Positions 13,816-21,121 of a stretch of 28,446 nt of DNA are shown here, in pieces. This DNA is from a virus. The DNA lies in the IMG/VR virus record IMGVR_UViG_3300031841_003573, positions 1-28,446 of that record. One strand, given 5' to 3'. Numbering within the stretch: the first letter of the stretch is position 1; every line of letters starts with the position of its first letter. Both the position numbers and the translations under genes were made by a program. A model generated the notes under the pieces. The model was not told the origin of the DNA and did not search any database. It saw only the letters and a list, made by a program, of their open reading frames with translations.

Positions 13816-15905
13816 GTGTTCGCCCCGGTCACGCTGGTTGCCATTGTTGTGATGATGAGCCAGCGGCAACGTATGCCGAGTTTCATCGCGACCTCGTCAC
13901 TGGTGATGTTCCGGCCGCACCAAACGAACTACTCGACGCTGTCGAGGAACTCTGGCGTTGTGATGATGGAGATGTTACGGGGCTGACTCAGGAAACAGTT
14001 CTTGTCAACTGCACTGGCACGGCGTCAGTCTCGCAGTATGCAGGAAACGGGCCCGACGCAACGCCCGGATCGCTGCGGTTTGAATTTGACGATATCGCAC
14101 CGACTGCCGACGAGTTCCATGCGGTGCAGATTCTCTGGACCGGCGAAACATTCGACGCATTCTCTCACGTGTCGCACATCGCTGCCGGATCAGTATCAGC
14201 TCTCGCCACGGGTCGCAGTCAGTCGTTTTCGGAGTCACCGCCAGTTTCTGGCGACTGGCCGTCGTGGGTCGGGCCATCAACCAGTCGGACGTGGGGGATC
14301 GCGATTCGTGCCAACGGCCTGCTGTTTTTGTATGGCGGAGCGTTCGGGTATTCCGATCCGCTGCTCTTTCCGCCCGTGGAAGATCGCTGCTGGCACTCGC
14401 AACAAACAACATTCGCCCGCGTATTGGATGGGTCAGGCGAGTATCGTCTTGCCACCATCGACGAGCTGCGTGCTGCCGGGCTGACAGTCGACGCAATTGC
14501 TACACAGCAAACGCACGAAGTCGGACTTTTTGTGATGCTGCATCGTGTCGATGTTGTTAGTCAGTACACAGGACTGGTCACTAATCCGCCGGCCGCGTCG
14601 TCTGTCTCGGCAAAGATCGGACTCGATACGGTTGGCATCTACGCTCAGTATCGGCTGGCCTGCACCGCAGCGTTCGTCAACCTTTCCACACTTACCGCTT
14701 CGATGCCGGACCACACCGGACAAAGCAATGTGGAACCATACGAGATGCGGGGTATCAGTTGCCCGCTAACACTGGAATCGACACCGACATGGGATGAAGA
14801 CCTGCACTCGCCGATCCTCAGTACCGTCTACGGTACTGGCTACGTTTATCGCGGCACTACGACGTTCGCCACGTACCGAGCCGGACAGGGCGGCACATCA
14901 GAAACCGCGACGCTCGAAATCTGGTACGCTCCCTGCGTGCAACTCGTCGGACGTGTGACGGTGCCGAGCAAGACTTACGACGGTTGGTTCTCGATCGACC
15001 ATTCCGACGAATACAGCTCTGACGCCTGCACTGGCTCTGGAGATAGTGCAGCAGGCCGAGCAACCGCACCGACTTTCGCCGGTCATTTTCAGCGAGACAT
15101 CCGGTTGCCGTGTCAATCAGCGGGCGTTGGCGATCGGTTATCAGTGCCGTGGTACGGCAGTGACTGCGCAGGTCGATCAAATGAAACGAGCTGGGTCAAC
15201 ATTCACGGCATCTTGGGCAAGTGTCAGCAGCCAATGCCCGGTTCCAGCGATCCGGTCTGCACGACAGGGCTATTGCCGAATCAGCTCACTCAACTGACCG
15301 ACTGTTACAGCCTCGACCCGGTCGCCATCGGGTATCGGCGGCGAATCACCAATCAGTTTGGACTCGGCGGATTTGGTCCGTGCGGTTCCGCAGCCGCACC
15401 GCTGGACAAGAGCTATCCGAACAACGCTGAGAAGCACGAGGCCAGTGTCGTTAATCCGTTCTCTTCAACGTCCGGCTCGGCAGAAATTACGATCAGCCTG
15501 CCTGGTCATGGATTCAGCCAGACAATCCCCGGATCACCGGGCATAGTCGCGAACAGTGAGACGCGTGACGCACTGCTGGACTTTATTCAGAACTCGGGCA
15601 ACTGGCCGGCGATCCCGCCGGGGCAAGGGATCAACGTCGATGCGTATTGGGACTGGATCGACGCCAACACACTCAGCGTGTACGTCACTATTGGAGTCTT
15701 CGGCGGGGCAATGGTGCCGTTTGGGGCGACCAGTAGTGGCAGTGGTGGCGGTTCGTTCGATTTCGTTGGCCGACAGGCGTGGGGGCACAATTGCCAGCTC
15801 GACGTGCTGCTGAGTCTGGGGCTGGTTGGCTTCAGCCTTGACACAGTCATCGGAGTTGGTTCGCAACTCGTCGCCGGGCATCTTTACATTGACATCACGG
15901 AGTAG
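13812..15905 (+). CDS. Large unknown tail/virion protein
   Basis: This 697-residue protein is the largest unknown in the window. It is Ser-, Thr-, Gly- and Asp-rich and beta-strand-like throughout, with scattered Cys residues (start GHAGCHCC) and Gly-rich segments near the C-terminus (ATSSGSGGGSFDF). It has no signal peptide or obvious transmembrane segment. Position and composition fit a minor tail, fibre or baseplate protein. The TTG start at 13812 overlaps the previous stop (TTGA). It could carry an adhesin or depolymerase domain that cannot be judged by eye. Confidence 0.7.
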   Translation: MSVRPGHAGCHCCDDEPAATYAEFHRDLVTGDVPAAPNELLDAVEELWRCDDGDVTGLTQETVLVNCTGTASVSQYAGNGPDATPGSLRFEFDDIAPTADEFHAVQILWTGETFDAFSHVSHIAAGSVSALATGRSQSFSESPPVSGDWPSWVGPSTSRTWGIAIRANGLLFLYGGAFGYSDPLLFPPVEDRCWHSQQTTFARVLDGSGEYRLATIDELRAAGLTVDAIATQQTHEVGLFVMLHRVDVVSQYTGLVTNPPAASSVSAKIGLDTVGIYAQYRLACTAAFVNLSTLTASMPDHTGQSNVEPYEMRGISCPLTLESTPTWDEDLHSPILSTVYGTGYVYRGTTTFATYRAGQGGTSETATLEIWYAPCVQLVGRVTVPSKTYDGWFSIDHSDEYSSDACTGSGDSAAGRATAPTFAGHFQRDIRLPCQSAGVGDRLSVPWYGSDCAGRSNETSWVNIHGILGKCQQPMPGSSDPVCTTGLLPNQLTQLTDCYSLDPVAIGYRRRITNQFGLGGFGPCGSAAAPLDKSYPNNAEKHEASVVNPFSSTSGSAEITISLPGHGFSQTIPGSPGIVANSETRDALLDFIQNSGNWPAIPPGQGINVDAYWDWIDANTLSVYVTIGVFGGAMVPFGATSSGSGGGSFDFVGRQAWGHNCQLDVLLSLGLVGFSLDTVIGVGSQLVAGHLYIDITE

Positions 15906-15907
15906 TG

Positions 15908-16216
15908 ATGGGTCTGCACGATCGATTCAGTCATCTGCCACCCGGCCGTCAGGCGGCGTATCGGCAAATGCTAAAACAATCGCCAACTCTTACTCCCGAA
16001 CCGTTCGAGCCATCGCTAGTAGCTGATTCATCCTGCCGATATCGGGGCAGACAACGCGGCACGTGCGAGCTGCGGCGGTGTTGTGGTCAGCCGGCGGTCG
16101 ATCCTGTCGATGTCTGGGAATGCGAGCTACTCAAGGGCGGCTGTGTGCTGTATGGCACGCCGATAGAGTCGGACATCGAGACCTGCTTAACCTGCTCGGA
16201 TCGTCAGCCTGCCTAA
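15908..16216 (+). CDS. Small Cys-rich protein, zinc-ribbon-like
   Basis: The 102-residue protein has eight Cys residues in its second half: Cys43 (CRYRG), 53, 58, 59, 72, 79, 93, 96 (CLTC). The pattern C-x-[HY]-R ... G-x-C-[TV] ... C-x2-C also occurs at the N-terminus of the glycosyltransferase (10771). The N-terminal 40 residues are hydrophilic and Pro-rich. The function is unknown. ATG 15908 is used; GTG 15905 is possible. Confidence 0.65.
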   Translation: MGLHDRFSHLPPGRQAAYRQMLKQSPTLTPEPFEPSLVADSSCRYRGRQRGTCELRRCCGQPAVDPVDVWECELLKGGCVLYGTPIESDIETCLTCSDRQPA

Positions 16217-16224
16217 TTGCAGGC

Positions 16225-16980
16225 ATGAATCCAACACACTGGGAACGCGGCACATACTCCCCTGCCGCAGCGTACTGGCTTTGCCAGTGTTCTGACCAAT
16301 CGTACCAGGCAGAGGATGTGGCTGTTGCCTACTACGCCCGGCATGGATTCGACATGCAACGCATCACTCGCGGGCATCTGTCGGTGGATGTGGCACGCAA
16401 GGGCAATACGCTGATCGTGGCGTTTGCTGGCACCAATGATATTGATGACTGGCTGACTAATCTCAGCGTTGGCAAAGATGACTGGCGTGGTTATCAGCTA
16501 CACAGCGGCTTCCACGCTGGTGAGGAATCACTGACAGCGGGCGGTGCTGACCTGTTTGGTGCCGATATCGCATCGGTATGGGTGACAGGTCATTCGATGG
16601 GCGGTGCGTTGGCGTCGTTGTTCGCGTTGCGGATCGTGGACGGACTGTGTGGAGAGGTGCTCAGTGGTTGCTACACGTACGGCTCGCCTCGCTGCATGGA
16701 CCGGCGATCTGCTGAGATGTTCGATCTGCTGGCGTTTGATCGGCATTACCGGCACGTGAACGGCAACGACATCGTGCCACGTGTTCCGTCCTGTCTGCGG
16801 TTTCGCCACAGTGGAAACCATGTTCGGATTAACAGGCATGGCGATGTGATTCACAATCCGTCACCGTTTTACTCGCTATATGATCGGGTGCTTGGTTATC
16901 GGGCGGATCTGGTTCGCAATCACTTTGTGGACAAATATCTGACGCCACTGTTATGGCGTGATGTGGAGTCGGTGATATGA
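16225..16980 (+). CDS. Class-3 lipase-like hydrolase
   Basis: The 251-residue alpha/beta hydrolase shows the lipase class 3 layout: FAGTNDIDDWLTNL (67-80, oxyanion loop), GHSMGGALASLFALR (122-136, nucleophile Ser124), TYGSPRCMD, NGNDIVPRVP (Asp182) and NHF near the end (His233). It should cleave acylglycerols or phospholipids. No signal peptide is evident, so it would act in the cytoplasm until a holin opens the membrane, or as a virion part. It is coupled by ATGA to a secreted protease gene. ATG 16225 lies 8 bases after the upstream stop; the longer frame starting at 16063 would overlap the Cys-rich gene. Confidence 0.85.
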   Translation: MNPTHWERGTYSPAAAYWLCQCSDQSYQAEDVAVAYYARHGFDMQRITRGHLSVDVARKGNTLIVAFAGTNDIDDWLTNLSVGKDDWRGYQLHSGFHAGEESLTAGGADLFGADIASVWVTGHSMGGALASLFALRIVDGLCGEVLSGCYTYGSPRCMDRRSAEMFDLLAFDRHYRHVNGNDIVPRVPSCLRFRHSGNHVRINRHGDVIHNPSPFYSLYDRVLGYRADLVRNHFVDKYLTPLLWRDVESVI

Positions 16981-18257
16981 GAGAAAAGATCTGGTGGGGT
17001 GTCGCCATGTTGGTGATGCTGCCGGGATTGTCGCTCGCGAATGAATCGGCAGTTGTGCGGCTCAGCTCCGGCTGTTCGGGTGTCTGCGTTTCTGCTGATG
17101 GGCTGATTCTGACTGCGGATCACTGCGGTGATGCCGAGATCGTGAAGGTGACGTTCCCGGACGGGTCAGTGTTTTCGGCTGAGCTGGAACATTCGCCACC
17201 AATTAACGGTATTGACGAGGTGCAAACGTACCGAGTACGCACTGAATCCCGATTGCCGTTTGCGGCTGTTGCAAGCACATCTGTCAAGTCAGGTGATCTC
17301 GTGTGGTCGGCAGGCTACCCCGCTGGCAACTATCAACTCAACCGAGGCACTGTGTCTCGTGTTGGATTCACCATACGTGATGGTTCAGCGTTTCAGGTTA
17401 AGCTGTCTGGCGGTGTCGTTACTGATTGGGGCAGCGACGCTGGTAACAGTGGCGGACCACTGTTCAATGCCGCGGACGAAGTTGTCGGCATACTCTCGAT
17501 GAGTGGCGATGCGAAATCGTACTGGATCGGGCTGGATTCTATTCGTGTGGCGATGAATGAGCGGCAAGTTCTGACTGCCTACGATCGGCAAACGGTTGTG
17601 GTTTTTACCGCTGATGGGTGTGGGCCGTGTGAGAGGCTGAAGCTTGACGCGAAGGCAGGACGTCTCGGCGAATACGAGTTTCGGTTCGTCAACTGGAACC
17701 CTGACCTCAGGGCGTGGAGTGATCCGGCGTTGGCGAAGGAGTTTTCAGCTACTGCTGAAGCTCCGGCGGGGCTGGGTTTTCCCGTCATCTGGGTGCGAGG
17801 CACTGACAAATATCGAGTTGGCTATGAGCCTGATCGACGTGGCGGGCTGGTTGGTTGGATCGCCAGCGTCTTCGATGGGCTGGCACGGTTAATCGTGGGC
17901 GAAAAGCCATCGCCAAAGTTTCCGCCACTTGACAGATCTTCACCGGCGGCTCCGCCTGCCGAGGATGCTGCACCATCGCCGCAGGTCAATAGTGCCTTGG
18001 AATCGGTCAAGCGAGTTGAGGCGGGGTTACTGAAGGCCAAAGAGGATATCGGCAAACTTCAATCTGCCAACCCGCTGACAAAGCTCAAAGGGGTGGTTGC
18101 ACTGAAGTCGGATGTGGCAGACATCAGAGAAGATGCAGCGACCGCTCTGTCCGAAATCAAAGGCGTGAAAGACAGTGCCAAAGAGAAGCCGCTGACTTAC
18201 CTGTGGGGTCTGTTTGGTGTGCTGTCAGGACTCGTACATCGGAGGTTCGCACACTGA
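16977..18257 (+). CDS. Secreted trypsin-like protease fused to thioredoxin-like domain
   Basis: The 426-residue protein starts with a signal peptide (hydrophobic 6-21, cleavage near SLA-NE). A trypsin-like domain follows (25-200): His49 in LTADHCG, Asp80 in GIDEV and Ser158 in GNSGGP. A thioredoxin-like domain (~205-285) begins VVVFTADGCGPCERLKLDA with CGPC at 215-218. Next come a Pro-rich linker (~311-335), a coiled-coil-like helix (~340-395) and a short hydrophobic stretch (LTYLWGLFGVLSGLV) near the C-terminus that may anchor it. It should act in the periplasm or envelope, perhaps cutting envelope proteins after disulfide reduction. It is followed by two small membrane proteins. Confidence 0.88.
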   Translation: MREKIWWGVAMLVMLPGLSLANESAVVRLSSGCSGVCVSADGLILTADHCGDAEIVKVTFPDGSVFSAELEHSPPINGIDEVQTYRVRTESRLPFAAVASTSVKSGDLVWSAGYPAGNYQLNRGTVSRVGFTIRDGSAFQVKLSGGVVTDWGSDAGNSGGPLFNAADEVVGILSMSGDAKSYWIGLDSIRVAMNERQVLTAYDRQTVVVFTADGCGPCERLKLDAKAGRLGEYEFRFVNWNPDLRAWSDPALAKEFSATAEAPAGLGFPVIWVRGTDKYRVGYEPDRRGGLVGWIASVFDGLARLIVGEKPSPKFPPLDRSSPAAPPAEDAAPSPQVNSALESVKRVEAGLLKAKEDIGKLQSANPLTKLKGVVALKSDVADIREDAATALSEIKGVKDSAKEKPLTYLWGLFGVLSGLVHRRFAH

Positions 18258-18469
18258 TGGGAACAGTTGCGGGAATCATTGCAGCGTTCGCAACAAGCCA
18301 TCTGGGGGGTTCTGCTCTCGGTGGTTTGCTGGCGTCAAAGGGCTGGCTCGGCTTCGCCGGGCAAGCGGGCAAACTTATCGCAAAACGCAGGCTCGAAAAA
18401 CGAGCCGAGCGGGCTGCGGCTGATTTGAAAAGCTGGCTGGACGATAACGCAGAAGGGCCACGGGAGTAG
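18257..18469 (+). CDS. Small membrane protein, holin candidate
   Basis: The 70-residue protein has a hydrophobic Ala/Gly-rich N-terminal region (MGTVAGIIAAFATS, then GSALGGLLASKGWLGFAG) and a basic C-terminal helix (KRRLEKRAERAAADLKSWLDD). This fits one or two short membrane segments with a charged tail, as in class II-like holins. ATG 18257 forms a TGATG overlap with the protease gene. The holin role is inferred from size, hydrophobicity and position. Confidence 0.55.
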   Translation: MGTVAGIIAAFATSHLGGSALGGLLASKGWLGFAGQAGKLIAKRRLEKRAERAAADLKSWLDDNAEGPRE

Positions 18470-18757
18470 ATGCACAGCGACACATGGAGACAGGCAGTAG
18501 TGACTCTCGCCACGGTGGTGATTGCAATGGCAGGGTTCTGGATGATTGAAGGCCGTGAGTTTGTTACGCGAGTCGAGGTTGCCGGCATAGTTCAAGCGGA
18601 GTCACCCTACCTGCCGGACAGAGCGATGATCCAATCGAGACTGGCCGACAGCGTGGAAGCGACACGGGCATTAACGAAGGCAGTCAGCAATCTGGAAGTC
18701 ACGCTGGCTCGACTGGATGAGCGGCTACGGCACAACGAGGGCCGGAACGGGCAGTGA
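18470..18757 (+). CDS. Small membrane protein with coiled coil, holin/spanin-like
   Basis: The 95-residue protein has one N-terminal transmembrane helix (~9-26, VVTLATVVIAMAGFWMI) followed by a charged helical C-terminal half (SRLADSVEATRALTKAVSNLEVTLARLDERLRHNEG) suited to a coiled coil. This architecture is that of an inner-membrane spanin-like or a single-pass holin-accessory protein. The start follows the previous stop directly (TAG-ATG). Confidence 0.55.
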   Translation: MHSDTWRQAVVTLATVVIAMAGFWMIEGREFVTRVEVAGIVQAESPYLPDRAMIQSRLADSVEATRALTKAVSNLEVTLARLDERLRHNEGRNGQ

Positions 18758-18758
18758 G

Positions 18759-18778
18759 GCGGGCTTACCACCCGCTTT
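18759..18778 (+). terminator. Weak terminator-like hairpin
   Basis: GCGGG (18759-18763) and CCCGC (18771-18775) enclose a 7-base loop and are followed by TTT. The stem is short and the T-run weak. It lies directly after the last membrane-protein gene and could end the late operon; the 18758-18835 gap holds nothing else that is evident. Confidence 0.25.
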
Positions 18779-18835
18779 ACCACCCAACGTCAGGTGCCTC
18801 GCAGTGTTATTTGGTGATTTTCGGGAATCCACGGT

Positions 18836-19174
18836 ATGACCATCAAACGACAATGGTGCCGGTGCCATACGTGCGGCGAGATGGGTAAGCCGGGAAAGCA
18901 TTTGTGCCCGCCGAAGATCGCACGTGATGATTGGGTTGACGTCAAAGGCAGCGTGACGCGTCTTGTGGCGTTCCATTGTCCGCAGTGTGAGGCTCAGTGT
19001 GCAACGAATTCTGTTGAACCGGACAAGCAGCCCGCAAACTCGTATGGCACGGCGTGGTACACGTGCGATGGCTGTGGCGTGCATCAAAAAGTGCTCTTCG
19101 ACCGATGGCCAATGAAGCCTCAGAGGCCGCCTGCACGACGTAAATACCATCGAGGCGACACATACGGCACATGA
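18836..19174 (+). CDS. Zinc-ribbon-like small protein
   Basis: The 112-residue protein has three Cys clusters: Cys8, Cys10, Cys13, Cys24; Cys48-x2-Cys51 (HCPQCEAQC); and Cys77-x2-Cys80 (YTCDGCG), spaced as in zinc ribbons. The function is unknown; such proteins often bind nucleic acid or RNA polymerase. The C-terminus is Arg/Pro-rich. No convincing Shine-Dalgarno is visible upstream of ATG 18836, so translation may be weak or the start different. Confidence 0.55.
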   Translation: MTIKRQWCRCHTCGEMGKPGKHLCPPKIARDDWVDVKGSVTRLVAFHCPQCEAQCATNSVEPDKQPANSYGTAWYTCDGCGVHQKVLFDRWPMKPQRPPARRKYHRGDTYGT

Positions 19175-19377
19175 TGGCATCATTCGTGACAGCGTTCGTG
19201 CTGAAGCTGTTCAGTGAAGGTGTCGGCCGGTGGGCAGAGAACTGCTATCTCACCGGACGTGCGTGGTGTGCTGCGTGCGGCACATCGCTGATCGTCGCGG
19301 CCAATGTTTCGCTGGCGGGGCGGACGGGTTCAGAAACTTTCCGAATTCTTTCCCGATTCTTAAAACGAAAGCGTTGA
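19171..19377 (+). CDS. Small hypothetical protein
   Basis: The 68-residue product is not recognised. It has an amphipathic N-terminus (FVTAFVLKLFSEGVGRWAENC), a Cys-containing hydrophobic middle (AWCAACGTSLIVAANVSLAG) and a basic end (RFLKRKR), so it may be membrane-associated. It overlaps the zinc-ribbon gene by 4 bases (ATGA) and its stop lies inside the promoter at 19374. No homology can be claimed. Confidence 0.45.
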   Translation: MMASFVTAFVLKLFSEGVGRWAENCYLTGRAWCAACGTSLIVAANVSLAGRTGSETFRILSRFLKRKR

Positions 19378-19402
19378 CACGCGGGGCGGTTGCCGATAAA
19401 GT
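19374..19402 (+). promoter_or_regulatory. Sigma-70-type promoter
   Basis: A perfect -35 TTGACA (19374-19379) is followed by a 17-base spacer and TAAAGT (19397-19402), four of six matches to the -10 consensus. Start would be near 19409, about 35 bases before ATG 19444. It overlaps the stop of the previous gene. Two interleaved inverted repeats cover it, suggesting repressor control. Confidence 0.6.
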
Positions 19403-19423
19403 TCGTGTCAGACAACGGCAACC
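19375..19423 (+). promoter_or_regulatory. Interleaved inverted repeats over the promoter (operator-like)
   Basis: Two perfect inverted repeats interlock: TGACACG (19375-19381) with CGTGTCA (19404-19410), and GGTTGCCG (19388-19395) with CGGCAACC (19416-19423). The first overlaps the -35 element, and all four arms flank the -10 element at 12-16 base intervals. Such an arrangement is typical of dyad operators bound by dimeric repressors, perhaps two proteins or two states. Confidence 0.5.
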
Positions 19424-19443
19424 AACTCAATCGGGGAAACACG

Positions 19444-19845
19444 ATGACAACAGCAACGAAACTCGCACCAGTCGGAACTGCCCGCCTTTACTTCAGCCGC
19501 AACGGGGTTGAGCTGGTGGATCATCCGGCGAACGGAATGAGCCACACAGGACTAGGGGCAGTTGTCGCGACAATCGGCAACGTAAAGTGTCGCCGATGCG
19601 TATTTGTTTCCGGCAGGGATCACAATGGACTTCGGACGTTTGTTTTGAATGAATGTGATTTTGGCGGACCGGTGATGGTCAAGGCGTGGTACGCGGATAA
19701 AAGCAACAACGAGACATTTGCCCTGTGCGACCCATCATCAGCGGTGGACAGGGGCGGCAAGTTGACCGGTCACAATGACGACCATATTGGCCGCGACGGC
19801 CGCGGAGTTGACTTTCAGGGACATGAGCCGTTCAGCGAGATGTAA
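19444..19845 (+). CDS. Hypothetical protein behind the main promoter
   Basis: The 133-residue protein is not recognised. It contains short beta segments (RLYFSRNGVELVDHPANG, KCRRCVFVSGRDHNG, FVLNECDFGGPVMVKAWYADKSNNETFALCDPSSA) and no membrane segment. The start follows GGGGAA by 7 bases. As the first gene after the 19374 promoter it may be an early gene, possibly a host-takeover or regulatory factor. This is inference. Confidence 0.5.
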   Translation: MTTATKLAPVGTARLYFSRNGVELVDHPANGMSHTGLGAVVATIGNVKCRRCVFVSGRDHNGLRTFVLNECDFGGPVMVKAWYADKSNNETFALCDPSSAVDRGGKLTGHNDDHIGRDGRGVDFQGHEPFSEM

Positions 19846-19860
19846 TCAACGCGGCAAGCT

Positions 19861-19890
19861 GCCGGCAGCATTGGCCGGCAGCATTGGCCG
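19861..19890 (+). repeat. 13-base tandem direct repeat
   Basis: GCCGGCAGCATTG occurs twice in tandem (19861-19873, 19874-19886) plus GCCG of a third copy. Each unit starts with the palindrome GCCGGC. It could be a protein binding site (iteron-like) or simple slippage. Confidence 0.6.
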
Positions 19891-20121
19891 CCGTATTCGT
19901 GACGACGTTTGCAGGCTGCAAGCATCTGCGGCGGTCGTCGTGATCAGTCGACCGGGTAAGCAAAGTCGATCAGGGCGTTAACGAACCAGCGGATGCCCTT
20001 TCCGATGATAGGGGATTTTTCAAATTTCCAACATTTGTCGCAACCCTTTTGCATACAAAGCGTTGCGTTTGTTTTGATTGCTTTAGGGTTCTTATTTTGG
20101 TGCTATTTTTGAATCACACGG

Positions 20122-20150
20122 TTGACTGACTCGTAACTTGCTCCTACTCT
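20122..20150 (+). promoter_or_regulatory. Possible weak promoter
   Basis: TTGACT (20122-20127) is five of six for a -35 box; after 17 bases TACTCT (20145-20150) matches three of six. It lies downstream of the T-rich stretch (possible UP element) and upstream of the ORF at 20205. Only moderate support. Confidence 0.3.
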
Positions 20151-20204
20151 CCGCTCCGTCGCAGCGGGCAGTCACAAAAAAAACACTGAATGAGGAACAC
20201 CACC

Positions 20205-20453
20205 ATGCAGACACCACCAGTATTCGCGTCACCCAACGAACTTCACAAACTGGCTCAGCGTTTTCAACGCATCGCCAATGCACTGACACGACTGGCCGAG
20301 ACGGCTCGGGATTATCCCATGCTGCTCAAGCTAGGCACGCTTGGCGGAGCACATCTGCGACGCATTGAGCAGTCTCTGAATCGTGTTTGTGCTGCCGGTG
20401 CCCGGCAGGTGGTCGAGGTCAATGACGAAATAGGAAGGAGTCTCCTCGCCTGA
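20205..20453 (+). CDS. Small hypothetical protein
   Basis: The 82-residue protein is mostly helical (LHKLAQRFQRIANALTRLAETARDYPMLLKLGTLGGAHLRRIEQSLNRV), probably a small dimeric helix bundle. No family is recognised. ATG 20205 follows GAGGAA by about 9 bases and is preferred over ATG 20190. Its stop overlaps the HTH gene (TGATG), suggesting a common transcript, maybe from the 20122 promoter. Confidence 0.5.
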   Translation: MQTPPVFASPNELHKLAQRFQRIANALTRLAETARDYPMLLKLGTLGGAHLRRIEQSLNRVCAAGARQVVEVNDEIGRSLLA

Positions 20454-20632
20454 TGCAGATTGATTCCAAGCAACTCTACAACACCGATGACCTGATGAAG
20501 ATTCTCCAGTGTGGACGTAAAACGGTCTACACATACATCGAGAAAAGGAAGCTGCCAGTTATCCGCCTCAGCCGCCAGAGAATCATGGTGCTGGGTAGCG
20601 AGTTACTTAGCTGGCTGAAGGAACAACGCTAG
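20453..20632 (+). CDS. Excisionase-family helix-turn-helix protein
   Basis: The 59-residue product has the MerR-like/excisionase fold of HTH_17 proteins: LYNTDDLMKILQCGRKTVYTYIEKRKLPVIRLSRQRIMVLGSELLSWLKE. Residues ~9-30 form the helix-turn-helix and the later part the wing with basic residues and terminal helix. It should bind DNA as a small regulator or as a directionality factor; no integrase is in this window. The start is ATG 20453, overlapping the upstream stop, with AGGAAGGAG upstream. It is short but a clear domain match. Confidence 0.8.
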   Translation: MQIDSKQLYNTDDLMKILQCGRKTVYTYIEKRKLPVIRLSRQRIMVLGSELLSWLKEQR

Positions 20633-20641
20633 AGAACGGAG

Positions 20642-20689
20642 TCTCGCCGCTGGCGAGATGCTTTCGCCGCAGTCGTTCGCGACGGCTGC
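20642..20689 (+). other. Tandem RNA hairpins after the HTH gene
   Basis: Two strong hairpins follow each other. TCTCGCC-GCT-GGCGAGA (20642-20658) is a perfect 7-bp stem with a 3-base loop. The second, 20669-20689, pairs GCAGTCGTT with GACGGCTGC-type sequence (nine pairs including two G-U). Both lack long T-runs, so a protective or regulatory RNA role is as likely as termination. They occupy the 20633-20767 gap, which otherwise holds no gene. Confidence 0.45.
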
Positions 20690-20767
20690 CCACCAATCCC
20701 TGTCAATGTGCCCTGTTGATTTATCGACACGGTGCAACGGCTGTAACTACGCACGGAGATAACAGAC

Positions 20768-21121
20768 ATGGAGTCACTACTCACACAACGCATGCGGCAA
20801 CGCAACCTCACGGCTGTCGGTGTCAGCAACATGATGCGGCAGCGGAGCCAGCGGGCGATTGAATATGGCGACCACTTAATCCGGCGAGCGTACTCAGCAC
20901 GAGCCGTCAGCAGCGTGATGCGGAACCCTGACCATTTCGCGATCGGCTCGATCGTTGATGCCATCGACTCTGCTCTGCCGCCACTTACGCCGCAGCATGC
21001 CACCAGCGTGGAAGTTGGTAGCGAAGACAGAATTGCAGTGTACGCACAACGCTTTGCACGCGGCGAGGCACTATTTCACTGTGACGACATTTCCCATTAC
21101 AACAACGGAGAACAACTATGA
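20768..21121 (+). CDS. Hypothetical protein upstream of the sliding clamp
   Basis: The 117-residue protein is not recognised. It is basic and mainly helical in its N-terminal half (TQRMRQRNLTAVGVSNMMRQRSQRAIEYGDHL) with a mixed C-terminal half. No membrane segment or Cys cluster is seen. GGAGATAA precedes the ATG and its stop overlaps the clamp gene (ATGA), so it may work with the clamp. Confidence 0.5.
   Translation: MESLLTQRMRQRNLTAVGVSNMMRQRSQRAIEYGDHLIRRAYSARAVSSVMRNPDHFAIGSIVDAIDSALPPLTPQHATSVEVGSEDRIAVYAQRFARGEALFHCDDISHYNNGEQL

Larger units (their letters stand above)
19846..20204. other. 359-base non-coding control region
   Basis: No credible gene is seen on either strand. The left part has a GC-rich 13-base tandem repeat (19861-19890) and TTGCAGGCTGCAA, an inverted repeat. 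The right part (about 20012-20115) is AT-rich with T-runs, unlike its surroundings, and ends at a possible promoter (20122-20150). It could hold early promoters, an operator or a replication-origin-like site; none is proven. Confidence 0.45.
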
